A DNA stretch of 64,000 bases from Nakamurella endophytica (GCF_014646215.1 NZ_BMNA01000001.1:761260-825259), one strand, 5' to 3'; positions 28,001-36,978 are shown, counted from the stretch's first letter. Numbers and translations are program-made. The notes: generated by a model from the sequence alone, not told the origin.

Positions 28001-28133
28001 CAGCGGCCGGCGCGGCGACAGGTTGCGCCGACGCGGCCGGAGCCACGGAGACCACGAGGCCCGCGGCGGCGAGGACGGCCACCGCGATCCGCGGCACCCC
28101 CCGCTTCCGCACGCCCACCAGCGAACGCGACAT
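25083..28133 (-). CDS. Secreted subtilisin-like serine protease (S8)
   Basis: 1016-aa extracellular protease: signal peptide (ending ASAQP), I9 inhibitor prodomain (GRYIVTLQKAPIAAYEG ... ALNGFAAELT), S8 catalytic domain with Asp198 (GVIDTGIWP), His294 (GDGHGTHTAS) and Ser622 (SGTSMATPHIAG), a PA-type insertion in between (about residues 440-560), and a C-terminal fibronectin-like/beta-sandwich region. This order matches the cucumisin-type subtilases. Two Cys pairs in the catalytic domain support export. ATG 28133 has GGAGG four bases upstream. Substrate unknown. Confidence 0.93.
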   Translation of the reverse strand: MSRSLVGVRKRGVPRIAVAVLAAAGLVVSVAPAASAQPVAAPAAAGEGSTAGPSQFTAGRYIVTLQKAPIAAYEGGVAKIPATKPTAGRKVQVQSAAARRYQQVLSHDQASVAASVGAKPTSHYSVALNGFAAELTAKQAQKLAATPGVVAVTKDALQTIQDDRVDYDYWKLAGSTGVWDSLGGIAKAGKGVVIGVIDTGIWPEAASFAGAKLGTQPSASDPYRAYRVGDQIVQKKANGDTFTGACEVGENWTANLCNTKLISARYFGDSFLAANPVNLLVPDESVSPRDGDGHGTHTASTAGGNYGVTATVEGRNFGKISGVAPGASIAAYKVLWDCVSPCTSGGLDSDIVSAVDQAVTDGVDVINYSVGGTSESGPGDPVQLAFLTAASAGIFVSAAGGNSGPGASTLDNTSPWITTVAASTMKPYEGTVVLGNGKKYVGASTTVTATVGPKPLIAGQSAAAAGQTTAVAALCGPNSLDPAKVAGKIVECDRGVYDRVAKSAEVKRAGGAGMILANLASNSTDADLHSVPTVHIDVPGGPEVKAYALTAGATASLVPGNTTGIKTAYPQIAAFSSRGPSLASAGNLLKPDVSAPGVGVLAATAPVEEQQGRSFNFLSGTSMATPHIAGLAALYKAKNPTWGPMAIKSALMTTARNTRAADGSGVTDPFAQGAGEAVPTRMFNPGLIYNSGDDDWLGYLEGLGYDTGTGAPAIDPSDYNTPSIAIGALLGSQKITRRVTAVTPGLYRAQISVPGFTAKVTPSILTFSKAGQTRPFTVTLTRTTAKVGKYATGFLTWTGNNNTVRSPIAIQPVAVRNTTPEVSVTGTAGSASWTVQSGVSGAFPIQAFGLARAKVTAGSVAADGENTYPLTVAAGTKVVRFAAVGPDDSSGADIDLYVYRIVNGAATLVGVSGTSSAREAVTLVAPAAGDYIAAVDGFANAPGTTSTAYQFRSYAVGTTGNTGTFTVSPANSTVRVQQSVPVTASFSGASTSTPALGWVQYLDGSGTIVKVNASGE

Positions 28134-28510
28134 GCATCCTCCATCTCTTGGACTGCACCGAGGCCTGGCCCGGCCGGCGCCGACGGCGGCCGGTGGCACC
28201 GGCCTGTATGGCGGCCGGTGCGTGGGCACGGGCGGGTGCCCTGGGCGGGACATGTGAATCCCGTGGGACGACCCTGTAGGCATCCTCACCATCGCCCCGT
28301 GCCGGAGCAACCCCGGGGTGGGTCGGCAGCCGTCCCGTTTGCCGTCGCGGCGGCGCGACGGCACATCGCGGAGGCGTCGGCAAGACGCCAATACGGGGGA
28401 ACCCGACGGGTCCGCAGCGGCGTGCGACGACCGGCCGGGCGGGACGGCATGCTGGTCCGGGATCCGGTCGACGGCCGGTGTTCCGGACGAAGTGGACGGG
28501 AGCGACGGTC
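28134..28510. other. Divergent intergenic region
   Basis: 377 bases between the subtilase start and the next plus-strand gene. It should contain the promoter for each. I see no gene and no clear operator. Confidence 0.4.
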
Positions 28511-28879
28511 ATGGCGGACACCTCCGCGGCAGGATCACCCTCGGAGAGCCCCTCCGACCGAGCCGACGGCGGTTCCGGAGCGCGACCGGGCGACGCGGTG
28601 AGCCGGGCCCGCCGCGCGCTCCGGACCGAGCCCGCCGCGCCGCCACCACCTCGATCGGTGCAGGTCAGCGGCATCGCCGAGGCGGCCGTGGAGGGCCGCG
28701 GGCTGGTGCTGCGCGAAACCGGCACCGGGCGCCTGCTGTCGCTCGTGGTGACCGGCGGCCTCACCGTGCCGGTCGGTGTTCCACTCCGGGTCCGCGGCGA
28801 GCTGCAGGCCGGCATCCGTTCCTACCGCCAGCAGGGCACGCCACTCGTCGTGCAGGCCGTCGACCCGATCGAGCGGTAA
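28511..28879 (+). CDS. Hypothetical protein, 122 aa
   Basis: ATG 28511 with GGGAGCGAC upstream. Ser/Asp/Ala-rich first half, then a beta-rich half (SVQVSGIAEAAVEGRGLVLR, RLLSLVVTGGLTVPVGVPLR, GTPLVVQAVDP) that could be a small OB-like or beta-barrel domain. No signal, membrane segment or recognised family. It converges on the GGDEF gene. Confidence 0.6.
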   Translation: MADTSAAGSPSESPSDRADGGSGARPGDAVSRARRALRTEPAAPPPPRSVQVSGIAEAAVEGRGLVLRETGTGRLLSLVVTGGLTVPVGVPLRVRGELQAGIRSYRQQGTPLVVQAVDPIER

Positions 28880-28955
28880 CCGCACCGCCGAGAATCACCC
28901 GTTCGGCGAGACCCTGTCGCTGCGTCACGACGGGCACCCGGCGGGCCGCTCGTCG

Positions 28956-30470
28956 TCAGCCGGCTGCCGCACCCTTGTCCCGGTACATGGCCTCGTCGGC
29001 CGTCCGCATCAGCACGCCGGGATCCGCACCCACCGCCGGGATGACGGCGCTGCCCACGCTGGCGGTGACCATCACCGTGGCGTCCCCGACCGTGACCGGC
29101 ACGGCGACGGCGGCACGCACCCGGTCGGCCAGCTGCCGGGCGTCCTCGCCGTCAATGCCGTCCGCGATGACCACGAACTCGTCACCACCCAGCCGGCCCA
29201 CCATGTCGGCCGCCCGCAGGGCGCCCTGCAACCGCTGCGCCACCGCGGTCAGCACCCGGTCCCCCGCCAGGTGGCCGTGACGGTCGTTGATCGTCTTGAA
29301 CTGGTCGAGGTCGACCAGCAGCATCAGCCCGTCCCGCTCGGTCGCCTCAGCCACCTCGACCGCACGCACCAGCCGGTCCCACAGCGACGAGCGGTTGGGC
29401 AGGTCGGTCAGCGCGTCGTGGTGGGCCCGGTGGTGCAGGTCCTCCTGCTGGGCCCGCCGGCGGCTGATGTCGTCGATCTGGTGCACCAGGTAGCGCAGCG
29501 CACCGTCGTCGGACCGGACCACCGTCTGGGTCACCGACACCCACACCGGCGTGCCGTCGGCCCGCAGGTACCGGCGCTCGGACTCGACCACCTCCCGGTC
29601 CCCCGGACCGGGAGGCGCGAGCGCGATGGCGTCCCCGTCGCCGGCGGCAGCGCCGTCCCGTCCGTCCGCGGTGACGGGGCCGACCCCGCGCACGGGCCGG
29701 TCCTGGTCGGGCTCGGGCTCCTCGCGGTCCTCCGGGTGCGTCAGGTCGTCCGGCCGGCGACCGAGCACGTGCTCCGCCGGGCGGCCGACGATGTCCAGGA
29801 AGGCGCGGTTGACCCGCTGGTACCGGCCGGCGCCGTCGCCCGTCGCGCCGAGGATGGCGATGCCGGTGCCGGCGCCGTCGAAGGCCAACCGGAACAGTTC
29901 TTCGCGCAGCCGCAGCCGCTCGGTGAGGCGGGCGTTGTCGATGGCGATGCCGGCCTGCACGGCCAGCACCTCGAGCAGCTCCCGCTGCTCGCGCCCGGGC
30001 CGCCGCCCGTCGACCGGCAGGTCGACCGACAGCACGCCGACCAGCTCGCCGGACGGCGACCGCAGCGGCGCGAAGAGGGCGTCCATCGGGTGCCAGGCCG
30101 CGGCGTCGTCGGACACCGGGATGTCCGGGACCCAGCCCGGCTCCAGCGAGGTGGCCCGGTCGTGCGGGACGAACAGCAGCCGACCCCACGGTTCGGCCGC
30201 CGCGAACTCCTCCTCGTAGTGCGCGCGGGTGCGCCGGACCCCGAGCAGCTCGGCGCGGGCCGACTCGCTGCCGGCGACGGCGACGGTCTCCAGCTCGTCG
30301 TCGCTGCGCAGCACGCTGATGACCGCGACCCCAAACCCGGTGTCGGTGACGACCCCGTCCGCCACCGCTTGGACGGTGTCCAGCACGCTGGGCTGGCCGT
30401 GGATGGTCGTGATCAGCCGGTGCAGGACCGTCCAGGACGGGGTGCCGACAGGCCGGTCGGGCAGCGACAC
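28956..30470 (-). CDS. GAF-PAS-GGDEF diguanylate cyclase
   Basis: Makes c-di-GMP. About 504 aa from the GTG at 30470, which has AGAGGGG at a 5-8 base distance. GAF-like domain (about 10-175: TVLHRLITTIHGQPSVLDTVQ ... VLAVQAGIAIDNARL), PAS domain (about 180-330: LFRLAFDGAGTGIAIL, YLRADGTPVWVSVTQT), then GGDEF (about 340-500: HDALTDLPNRSSLWD ... RLGGDEFVVIADG). An RAAD motif exactly five residues before GGDEF is an intact inhibitory I-site, so product feedback is expected. The PAS domain contains a ~45-residue Pro/Asp-rich insertion. In-frame starts upstream (GTG 30476, ATG 30620) exist; the N-terminal extension is poorly conserved-looking. Confidence 0.9.
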   Translation of the reverse strand: MSLPDRPVGTPSWTVLHRLITTIHGQPSVLDTVQAVADGVVTDTGFGVAVISVLRSDDELETVAVAGSESARAELLGVRRTRAHYEEEFAAAEPWGRLLFVPHDRATSLEPGWVPDIPVSDDAAAWHPMDALFAPLRSPSGELVGVLSVDLPVDGRRPGREQRELLEVLAVQAGIAIDNARLTERLRLREELFRLAFDGAGTGIAILGATGDGAGRYQRVNRAFLDIVGRPAEHVLGRRPDDLTHPEDREEPEPDQDRPVRGVGPVTADGRDGAAAGDGDAIALAPPGPGDREVVESERRYLRADGTPVWVSVTQTVVRSDDGALRYLVHQIDDISRRRAQQEDLHHRAHHDALTDLPNRSSLWDRLVRAVEVAEATERDGLMLLVDLDQFKTINDRHGHLAGDRVLTAVAQRLQGALRAADMVGRLGGDEFVVIADGIDGEDARQLADRVRAAVAVPVTVGDATVMVTASVGSAVIPAVGADPGVLMRTADEAMYRDKGAAAG

Positions 30471-30841
30471 CGTCACTCCCCTCTCGTCCTCGGTCGGTCC
30501 GGTCCGGTCCGCGTCGCGCGTCCGTGGCAGCACGCCGCGCCCGACCGGACGGACGCGCACCGTCCCGATCCGGGCGCCGTGCCGGTCCGTGCCAATATCC
30601 CATGTCCCGGCGTCGGCCATCGCGGCGTCGTAGCCCGACCGGGGATAGCCGGCAGGGCCGAACGGCGGAACCCCGGACCCATGGCCCACCGGCTACGGGC
30701 TCTCGGTCGACGTGGCGCGAACAACGTCGCGCGTGGCGGTCACCGCCGGGTGATCTCCGACGACAGAGTCGGATCTAGTGTCTGATCCGTGAGTTCGGCC
30801 GGCGTCGGCAGCGCGGCGCACCGGGGCTAGCGTGCCGCCGC
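30471..30841. other. Divergent intergenic region
   Basis: 371 bases between the GGDEF gene and the GH13 gene. The minus frame stays open to about 30689, so an N-terminal extension of the cyclase is possible. Near the plus-strand gene TAGCGT (30828-30833) sits eight bases before the GH13 ATG and may be the -10 of a leaderless promoter. Confidence 0.4.
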
Positions 30842-32563
30842 ATGGACGCCCCTGTGCAGGACCAGCCGGACGCCGCGTCGCCGTGGTGGCGCCGTGCCGT
30901 CGTCTACCAGGTCTACCCGGCCAGCTTCGCCGACGCGGACGGGGACGGCTTCGGCGATCTGCGCGGCGTCATCGACCACCTCGACCACCTGGTCGACCTG
31001 GGGATCGACGTGCTGTGGCTGTCGCCGATCTACCCCACGCCGTGGGACGACGGCGGCTACGACATCAGCGACTACCAGGACGTCGAACCCCGCTTCGGGA
31101 CCCTGGAGATCTTCGACGAGCTCCTGCGCGAGGCGCACCGGCGGGGGCTGAAGGTCGTGCTGGACCTGGTCGCCAACCACACCTCGGACGAGCACCCGTG
31201 GTTCGTCGACTCCGCGTCCGCCGTCGACGCACCCCGCCGGGACTGGTACCACTGGGCGCCGCCCCGCCCCGGACACGTCGGCGGCGAGCCGGGCGCCGAG
31301 CCCACGAACTGGCTGTCGGAGTTCCTGGAGCCGGCGTGGCAGTTCCACCCCGGGACGGGCGAGTACTACCTGCACCTCTACTCCCGCAAGCAGCCGGACC
31401 TGAACTGGGAGAACCCCGAGGTCCGGCAGGCGCTGTACGCGATGATGCGCTGGTGGCTCGACCGCGGAGTCGACGGTTTCCGGATGGACGTCATCAACAA
31501 GATCTCCAAGCGGATGCCGCTGCGGGACGTGCCGCCGGTCGCCGGTGAGCCGTACGTCCGGGCCCGCAGCGAGTACGTCAACGGGCCGCGGGTGCACGAG
31601 TTCGTCCAGGAGATGCACCGGGAGGCCCTCGCCCCCTACGGGGCGCGGCTGATCACCGTCGGGGAGACCAGCGGCGTCACCGTCGAAGAGGCGCAGCTGT
31701 TCACCGGGGCGGACCGCGGCGAGCTGGACATGGTCTTCACGTTCGAGCACATCCGGTTCGACAACGGCCGCAACGCCTTCGACAAGCTGCCGTTCGACCT
31801 GGTGCAGCTCAAGGCCGTCATGACCCGCTGGCAGGACGGCCTGGCCGACGTCGGCTGGAACAGCCTGTACTTCAACAACCACGACCAGCCCAGGGTGGTC
31901 TCCCGCTGGGGCGACGACGGCGAGTACCGGGTGCGGTCGGCCAAGGCGTTCGCCACGGCGCTGCACCTGCAGCGCGGCACGCCGTACGTGTACCAGGGCG
32001 AGGAGATCGGCATGACGAACTACCCGTTCGCCGTGCTGACCGACCTGCGGGACATCCAGTCGCTGAACTACTCCGTCTACGCCGCCGCGCTCGGCGAGAC
32101 GGAGGAGGCGACGATGGCCGCGATCCGGGAAATGGGCCGGGACAACGCCCGGACACCGATGCAGTGGGACGACGGTCCGTCCGCCGGATTCAGCACCGCG
32201 GTGCCGTGGCTGCCGGTCAATCCGAACGCCGCGCAGGTCAACGTCGCGGCGGCCCGGGTCGACCCGGACTCCGTCCTGGCCCACTACCGGGAGCTGATCC
32301 GGCTGCGGCACGAGTTGCCGGTGATCACCGACGGCCGGTACCGGTTGCAGCTGCCGGACCACCCACAGCTGTGGGTGTTCACCCGCACCTCGCCTGAGGA
32401 CGAGTTGCTCGTCGTCGTCAACCTCAGCGGGCAGGAGGTCGAGCTCCCGCCGGAGGCACGGTGGCCCGGCGCGTCGACGGTGCTCTCCACCGTCCCCGGC
32501 GAGCAGGGCAGCACCGCGCAGCCGTGGGAGGCACGGGTGCTGCGCCGGGTGCCGGTGGGCTGA
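30842..32563 (+). CDS. GH13 alpha-glucosidase / oligo-1,6-glucosidase type
   Basis: 573 aa cytoplasmic glycosidase hydrolysing alpha-linked glucosides. GH13 signatures: YQVYPASFADADGDGFGDLRG, DLVANHTSDEHPWF, nucleophile Asp216 in DGFRMDV, acid/base Glu275 in TVGETSG, transition-state Asp348 in FNNHDQPR. The QVYPxSFxDxxGDGxGDLxG pattern and the overall (beta/alpha)8 plus C-terminal beta domain point to the oligo-1,6-glucosidase-like subfamily (GH13_31 or close). No signal peptide. It converges on a GH2 gene with a 26-base gap, so both belong to carbohydrate use but are not one operon. Confidence 0.92.
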   Translation: MDAPVQDQPDAASPWWRRAVVYQVYPASFADADGDGFGDLRGVIDHLDHLVDLGIDVLWLSPIYPTPWDDGGYDISDYQDVEPRFGTLEIFDELLREAHRRGLKVVLDLVANHTSDEHPWFVDSASAVDAPRRDWYHWAPPRPGHVGGEPGAEPTNWLSEFLEPAWQFHPGTGEYYLHLYSRKQPDLNWENPEVRQALYAMMRWWLDRGVDGFRMDVINKISKRMPLRDVPPVAGEPYVRARSEYVNGPRVHEFVQEMHREALAPYGARLITVGETSGVTVEEAQLFTGADRGELDMVFTFEHIRFDNGRNAFDKLPFDLVQLKAVMTRWQDGLADVGWNSLYFNNHDQPRVVSRWGDDGEYRVRSAKAFATALHLQRGTPYVYQGEEIGMTNYPFAVLTDLRDIQSLNYSVYAAALGETEEATMAAIREMGRDNARTPMQWDDGPSAGFSTAVPWLPVNPNAAQVNVAAARVDPDSVLAHYRELIRLRHELPVITDGRYRLQLPDHPQLWVFTRTSPEDELLVVVNLSGQEVELPPEARWPGASTVLSTVPGEQGSTAQPWEARVLRRVPVG

Positions 32564-32589
32564 CGGCACCCGGGTCCGGGGCCGCCGGG

Positions 32590-35466
32590 TCAGGCGGCGT
32601 GCCGCAGCAGCGCCGCGAGCAGCCGCTGCTGCGCGGGCGCGCTGCCGACCCGGTCGAACCGGAAAGTGGTCGCCAGGACCGAACCCGCGCCGACCGCCCA
32701 GCCGGCGAGGATCTCGCCCGACCGGTAGCCGCCCGGCACCGGCATCCCGGCAGCCAGGTACACCGCGGCGCGCTCGTCCGGCGTGGCGGCCGCGCGCAGC
32801 AGCCCGCGGGGGGCCAGCTCCTCGTACCGGTTCCAGTCCAGGACGCCCAGCCGTTCCTCGCGGTCGAACACCGGGTGCGGCAGCGTGACGACCTCGCCGT
32901 GGTACAGCCAGTCGTGCACCGGCTCGTACGTCCAGGGAGTGCCGAGATCCGCCAGCAGCGCGGTCACGCCGGCCGACAGCGAGCCCTGCGCCAGGACCAC
33001 CACGCGGCTACCGGAGCGGACGGCATCGAGTAGCCGGGCGCGATCCGGCGCGGGGAGCGCGGCGTCGTGGCCGAGCAGCACCAGGCCCGGCCGCTGCCGC
33101 TCCACGAGTGCCCGGGGCAGGTCCGGGTGCGCCGAGGGCCGGACGTCCGGATCGCCGGCGTGCAGCCAGCTCTCGACGCCGGCGTCCAGGCCGGCGGTGA
33201 TCAGCCCGGGGATCCTCGGCGCCGGGCACGGGTTGCTGCGGTGGATCGTCACCGTGCGGCCGGCGGGGACCGGGAGTGTCGCGCAGTCGGCCACCACGGT
33301 GTAGCTGCCGGCCGGCAGGTCCACCGGGATGTCCACCCGGCCGAGCGGGACGGCGAACGCCTGCTCCGGCGGCACGGCGCACTCCAGCCACGTCCGGTGC
33401 ACCGGCCCGCGCGGTCCGGACAGGGTGAGGCCTACGCGGTGCTGTCCGGCCGGTTGCGGCCGTTCGGTGGCCAGCACCACGTCGATGTGCGCGGGAGCGC
33501 CGACGATCTGGTGCCACGCGGACGGGACGAGGCACCACCGCACCGGTGCCAGCGCGTCCCGCAGGGCGTCGACCATGCCGGGCTTGAGGTGTCGGCCGGC
33601 GAACGTCCACAGTCCCTCGCCGCTGACCGCGTGGTCCAGCATGCCGGTGACGTTGTGGCCGACGATCCGGGGGTTGGCCCGCAGCAGGCCGATGCTTTGG
33701 TTCCGCCAGCGCGCGGAGAGCCGCTGGCTCTCGTCGAACAGGTCCCGGGGCGACGCGAGAACCCTGTCCAGCTCCCAGCGCTCGAAGTCCTCGTGGTACC
33801 GGCGGCGCATGTCGGCGATCAGCGCGGGTTCCGCGAGCCGGGGGTCGATGCCGAGCTCGCGCAGTTCGGCGTCCTCGAGCTCCAGATGCAGCAGGCTGCC
33901 GACGCCGTACTCGGACAGGAACACCGGGCCCGGGCCGTCCTGGCCCATGGTGCGCAGCAGGTCGGCCTCGGACCGATCGTGGGGCACCCGCGGGTAGTAG
34001 TGCCGGTCGCCCACCCGGGGGACGTAGCCACCCCGGATCTCGGCCGACGGATCGGATGGCCGCTCGGCGGCGACGTCCTCGGCGCCCCAGCCGGTCTCCC
34101 AGTTGGTGCCGCCGGGGTTGCTGTACGACCCGACGGACAGGTCGCCGTCCCAGCGACCGCTGCCGAGCAGGACGAGCCGGGTCGGGTCGAGCCCGCGGAG
34201 TGCGGGCAGCGACCCGGCGGCGTGCCGGAAGACGGTGCCGTCCCGGGTCTCGTTCAGCAGCCCCCAGACCACGACGCACGGGTGGTTCCGATCCCGGCGC
34301 AGCACCGTGTCCCACTCCCGGTCGAACACCTCCCGCAGGACGGGGTCGGTGCCGTGCGGCCACGACGCGCGGCTCTCGGCGTAGACCAGCAGCCCGATCT
34401 CGTCGCACAGGTCGAGCTGCTCCGGGGTGGCCAGGGAGGCGATGAAGCGCACCATGTTCAGGCCGACGGCTTTGGCGTGCAGCAGGTCCTGACGCAACAG
34501 CGCGGCAGCGCGTTCCGGCGGGAGGCCCGGCGGCACGTGGTTGCCGGTGTGCGTGCTGCGGACGAACAGCGGCTGGCCGTTCAACTCGAACCGGCCGCGG
34601 TCGTCGATCCGGAACGAGCGGAAACCGGTGCGCAGCAGGCGCTCCGCGCCCGGATGCACGATCCTGGCGCCGTCGGCAGCCAGCCGCACGCGGACGTCGT
34701 ACAGCCGCGGCCGGTCCGGCGACCACGGCTCCGGGTCCGGCACCTGCAGGTCCAGTCCGACCGTCACAACGGCGCCCGGCCCGACGTCGACGAGGCCGGA
34801 CGACCGGTCGAGGACCCCGTCGCGCTCCCCGACGACCGCGGAACACCGTGCAGTGACGGGGCCGCCGGTGTCGTTGCGGACCTCGACCTGCACCCGGACG
34901 CTGCCGGAGGACGGATCCGGATCGACCAGTACGTCGGCAATGTCGACCAGCGGCCGGTGCACCAGGCGTACCGGTCCCAGCAGGCCGCCGTAGTTGTACA
35001 TGCGCCCGGGCTGGTAGGCGTCCTCGTCGGAGGCGTTGGACGACGCGGTGTCGGCGAGCACCACGCCGTCGATCCGCCGGCCGGTCGGGTTGAGCACCCG
35101 GATCGCGACGGGCACGGTCCGGCCGCCCGATTCACCGGCGAGGCGGAACTCGGTGCGCGGGCCGATCGCGACTCCGGGCAGCCGTTCCCCGTCCCACCAG
35201 ACGTGGGCCTGGTGGCCGACGGCGTCGAGGACGAGCACCGGGACGTACCCATCCGCGCGCGGCGGGACGGCGACGGTCGCCCAGTACCAGAACAGCCCGT
35301 GCTGGCCGGGGAACGCGGCCTGCAGCGGACCGGGCACGGCGATCGGCACCGCGGTCGCGGGCGGGGTCTCGAACCAGCGCTCGGCGACGCCGGTGTCGTC
35401 CGGGTCGGCGGCGATGGTCCAGCCACCCACCGCCGTCGTCCCGGTGCCTGCTCGGCCCACCGTCAC
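32590..35466 (-). CDS. GH2 family glycoside hydrolase (beta-galactosidase/glucuronidase-like)
   Basis: 958 aa, no signal peptide. N-terminal jelly-roll (FWYWATVAVPPRADGYVPVL, VGHQAHVWWDGERLPG), Ig-like domain, then the TIM barrel with acid/base Glu406 in LLNETRD and nucleophile Glu519 in FLSEYGVGS. FVRSTHTGNHVPPG and NMVRFIASLATPEQLDLCDEIGLLVY fit clan GH-A GH2 enzymes. A ~330-residue C-terminal extension is present. GTG 35466 is 5 bases after GGAGG. A TTG start at 35535 would fall inside a palindrome and is unlikely. Sugar specificity not deduced. Confidence 0.9.
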   Translation of the reverse strand: MTVGRAGTGTTAVGGWTIAADPDDTGVAERWFETPPATAVPIAVPGPLQAAFPGQHGLFWYWATVAVPPRADGYVPVLVLDAVGHQAHVWWDGERLPGVAIGPRTEFRLAGESGGRTVPVAIRVLNPTGRRIDGVVLADTASSNASDEDAYQPGRMYNYGGLLGPVRLVHRPLVDIADVLVDPDPSSGSVRVQVEVRNDTGGPVTARCSAVVGERDGVLDRSSGLVDVGPGAVVTVGLDLQVPDPEPWSPDRPRLYDVRVRLAADGARIVHPGAERLLRTGFRSFRIDDRGRFELNGQPLFVRSTHTGNHVPPGLPPERAAALLRQDLLHAKAVGLNMVRFIASLATPEQLDLCDEIGLLVYAESRASWPHGTDPVLREVFDREWDTVLRRDRNHPCVVVWGLLNETRDGTVFRHAAGSLPALRGLDPTRLVLLGSGRWDGDLSVGSYSNPGGTNWETGWGAEDVAAERPSDPSAEIRGGYVPRVGDRHYYPRVPHDRSEADLLRTMGQDGPGPVFLSEYGVGSLLHLELEDAELRELGIDPRLAEPALIADMRRRYHEDFERWELDRVLASPRDLFDESQRLSARWRNQSIGLLRANPRIVGHNVTGMLDHAVSGEGLWTFAGRHLKPGMVDALRDALAPVRWCLVPSAWHQIVGAPAHIDVVLATERPQPAGQHRVGLTLSGPRGPVHRTWLECAVPPEQAFAVPLGRVDIPVDLPAGSYTVVADCATLPVPAGRTVTIHRSNPCPAPRIPGLITAGLDAGVESWLHAGDPDVRPSAHPDLPRALVERQRPGLVLLGHDAALPAPDRARLLDAVRSGSRVVVLAQGSLSAGVTALLADLGTPWTYEPVHDWLYHGEVVTLPHPVFDREERLGVLDWNRYEELAPRGLLRAAATPDERAAVYLAAGMPVPGGYRSGEILAGWAVGAGSVLATTFRFDRVGSAPAQQRLLAALLRHAA

Positions 35467-35520
35467 CGTCGCCTCCGCTCGCGCCGGACGGACCGCAGCT
35501 TCGTGCCGAGTCCGAGCGTC

Positions 35521-35533
35521 GTCAATTGTTGAC
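35521..35533. promoter_or_regulatory. Palindromic operator candidate upstream of GH2 gene
   Basis: GTCAATTGTTGAC, a perfect inverted repeat (5-bp arms, 3-base spacer), embedded in TCGTCAATTGTTGACAAC, 55-67 bases upstream of the GH2 start, in an otherwise very GC-rich stretch. The shape suits a LacI, GntR or ROK repressor, but no regulator gene is adjacent. Confidence 0.5.
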
Positions 35534-35886
35534 AACGCGGGATGGTAGCCGTCGGTCCGGCATTCTCGCGCTCCCTGGCGCGTGGGCGACGCGTCCTGCG
35601 GTCGGCGGAGCGCCCGTCCCCCGTACGGCGGGCGGGCGTTCCGACGGTCGGCGGAGGTCCTGGTTCCCCCGGCGCATCCTCCGATCGACCGACCGGCCGG
35701 GCGGGCGGGCCCGGCGAGACTCGTTCCTGTCAGCCGGTCGAGCGGTAAAGGACCCCGACCCGGAGCCGCCGCCCGGCTGGCAGCCCGTCAGCCGGGCGGC
35801 GTGGGACCCCGACCCCGCGCCGTCCGGCGGACGACGCCCCTGAACACCGCGGGCGGCGGCCCCGACCCGCCGCCCGCGGTTCCGGT
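35534..35886. other. Intergenic stretch, no gene seen
   Basis: About 350 bases between two minus-strand genes. A plus-strand frame ending near 35843 reads PPPGWQPVSRAAWDPDP, slightly protein-like, but has no start signal and I do not call it. The end of the region holds a terminator hairpin. Confidence 0.4.
35847..35879 (-). terminator. Hairpin terminator after DUF1810 gene
   Basis: Perfect 13-bp inverted repeat CCGCGGGCGGCGG / CCGCCGCCCGCGG with a 7-base loop, 8 bases after the stop of the DUF1810 gene. Confidence 0.8.
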
Positions 35887-36324
35887 TCAGGCCCGGTCGA
35901 GCAGCCGGTCGGTGCCCTGGTCCGGACGCCCGCCGAAGTACCGGTCCAGGACCCGCTGCAGGTCCTCCTCGTCGGGCGCGGCCCGCAGGAACAAGGTGAC
36001 CGACGACTGCAGCTTCTGCGCGTCGATCGACCCGAAGACGTCCACCGCCGACCGCCCCTCCGTCCGGGCCAGGACGGCCAGGCACTCCCGCAGTCGCGCA
36101 CCGAGCACCGGGTGCGCCAGGTAGGCGCGGGCCTCGTCCAGCGACGCGATCGCGTAGCGCCGGGACATCGCACTCTGCCCCAGTCCGGCCAGCTGCGGGA
36201 AGACGAACCACATCCAGTGGCTGCTCTTGCGGCCCCGCTCAAGCTCCGCCAGCGCCTGCCGATACGTGCCGCCGGCGTCCTGGGCATCGACGAAGCGCGG
36301 CAGGTCGAACGGGTCCTCGGGCAT
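35887..36324 (-). CDS. DUF1810 family protein
   Basis: 145-aa cytoplasmic protein of the DUF1810 (calpastatin-like) family, function unknown. Characteristic blocks: LPRFVDAQDAGGTYRQALAE, KSSHWMWFVFPQLAGLGQS (the diagnostic HWMWFxFPQ), RYAIASLDEARAYL and DVFGSIDAQKLQSSVTLF. Length is normal for the family. ATG 36324 is four bases after GGAGG. Confidence 0.92.
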   Translation of the reverse strand: MPEDPFDLPRFVDAQDAGGTYRQALAELERGRKSSHWMWFVFPQLAGLGQSAMSRRYAIASLDEARAYLAHPVLGARLRECLAVLARTEGRSAVDVFGSIDAQKLQSSVTLFLRAAPDEEDLQRVLDRYFGGRPDQGTDRLLDRA

Positions 36325-36423
36325 GGCACCTCCACGGTCGGCAGGGCGGGACGTCCCCGGCCCTCCATCCTGGCCGCCTCCCGCGCCCGGCCGGGCCCGG
36401 GGGGCGTCGCATGCTCGTGCGGC

Positions 36424-36930
36424 TCAGCGCTGCCGGGTCGCCCGGTCGCCCCGTGCCGCCGACTCCGTGCGCCGCGCGGCCAGCTCGGCTGTCCGGCGGT
36501 GCACGGAGTCGGCGACCGTCCGCAGCGTCTGCTGCAGCGCGGCCGCCTCCGTGGCGGTGAGCCCCAGCGCGTGGCCCACCTCGCGGGCAACCCCGGCGGC
36601 GCGCGGCTCCAGCTCGCGGCCCGCCACGGTGAGCTCGACGAGGACCGACCGCTCGTCGTCGGTCCGCCGGGTGCGGGTCAGCAGACCCGCGTTTTCCAGC
36701 CGACGCAGCAGCGGCGTCATCGTCCCGTAGTCCAGGCGCAGCCGGTCCCGCAGCTCGCCGATCGTGCAGCGACCCTCCCGCCACAGCACGACGAGCACCA
36801 AGTACTGCGGGTAGGTCAGCCCCAGGTCGTCGAGCAGCTCGCGGTACAGCGCGGTCAACGTCCTGGAGGTCGCGGCGAGGTCGAAGCACACCATCTCGGG
36901 CAGCGCGAGCGGCCGTGCGGCGTCGAGCAT
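36424..36930 (-). CDS. ohrR: MarR-family organic hydroperoxide sensor-repressor (OhrR type)
   Basis: 168-aa winged-helix repressor. From the ATG at 36930 the redox Cys is residue 15 (PEMVCFDLAATSRTL), the same position as the sensing Cys of Bacillus OhrR; the DNA-binding part contains YPQYLVLVVLWREG and LRLDYGTMTPLLRRLENAGL with wing RTDDERSVLVEL. The start has AGGGGAG nine bases upstream. It is divergent from osmC, with a perfect palindrome between them, so organic peroxide oxidises Cys15 and releases the pair (inferred from the family). Confidence 0.88.
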   Translation of the reverse strand: MLDAARPLALPEMVCFDLAATSRTLTALYRELLDDLGLTYPQYLVLVVLWREGRCTIGELRDRLRLDYGTMTPLLRRLENAGLLTRTRRTDDERSVLVELTVAGRELEPRAAGVAREVGHALGLTATEAAALQQTLRTVADSVHRRTAELAARRTESAARGDRATRQR

Positions 36931-36978
36931 GTGATTTGTCTCCCCTCGGCTCGCGGAATCAACTCGCGTACAGGTCAC

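Noticed and set aside
35526-35843. Plus-strand frame with a protein-like end (PPPGWQPVSRAAWDPDP)
   Set aside because: No plausible start or ribosome site and no recognisable family.
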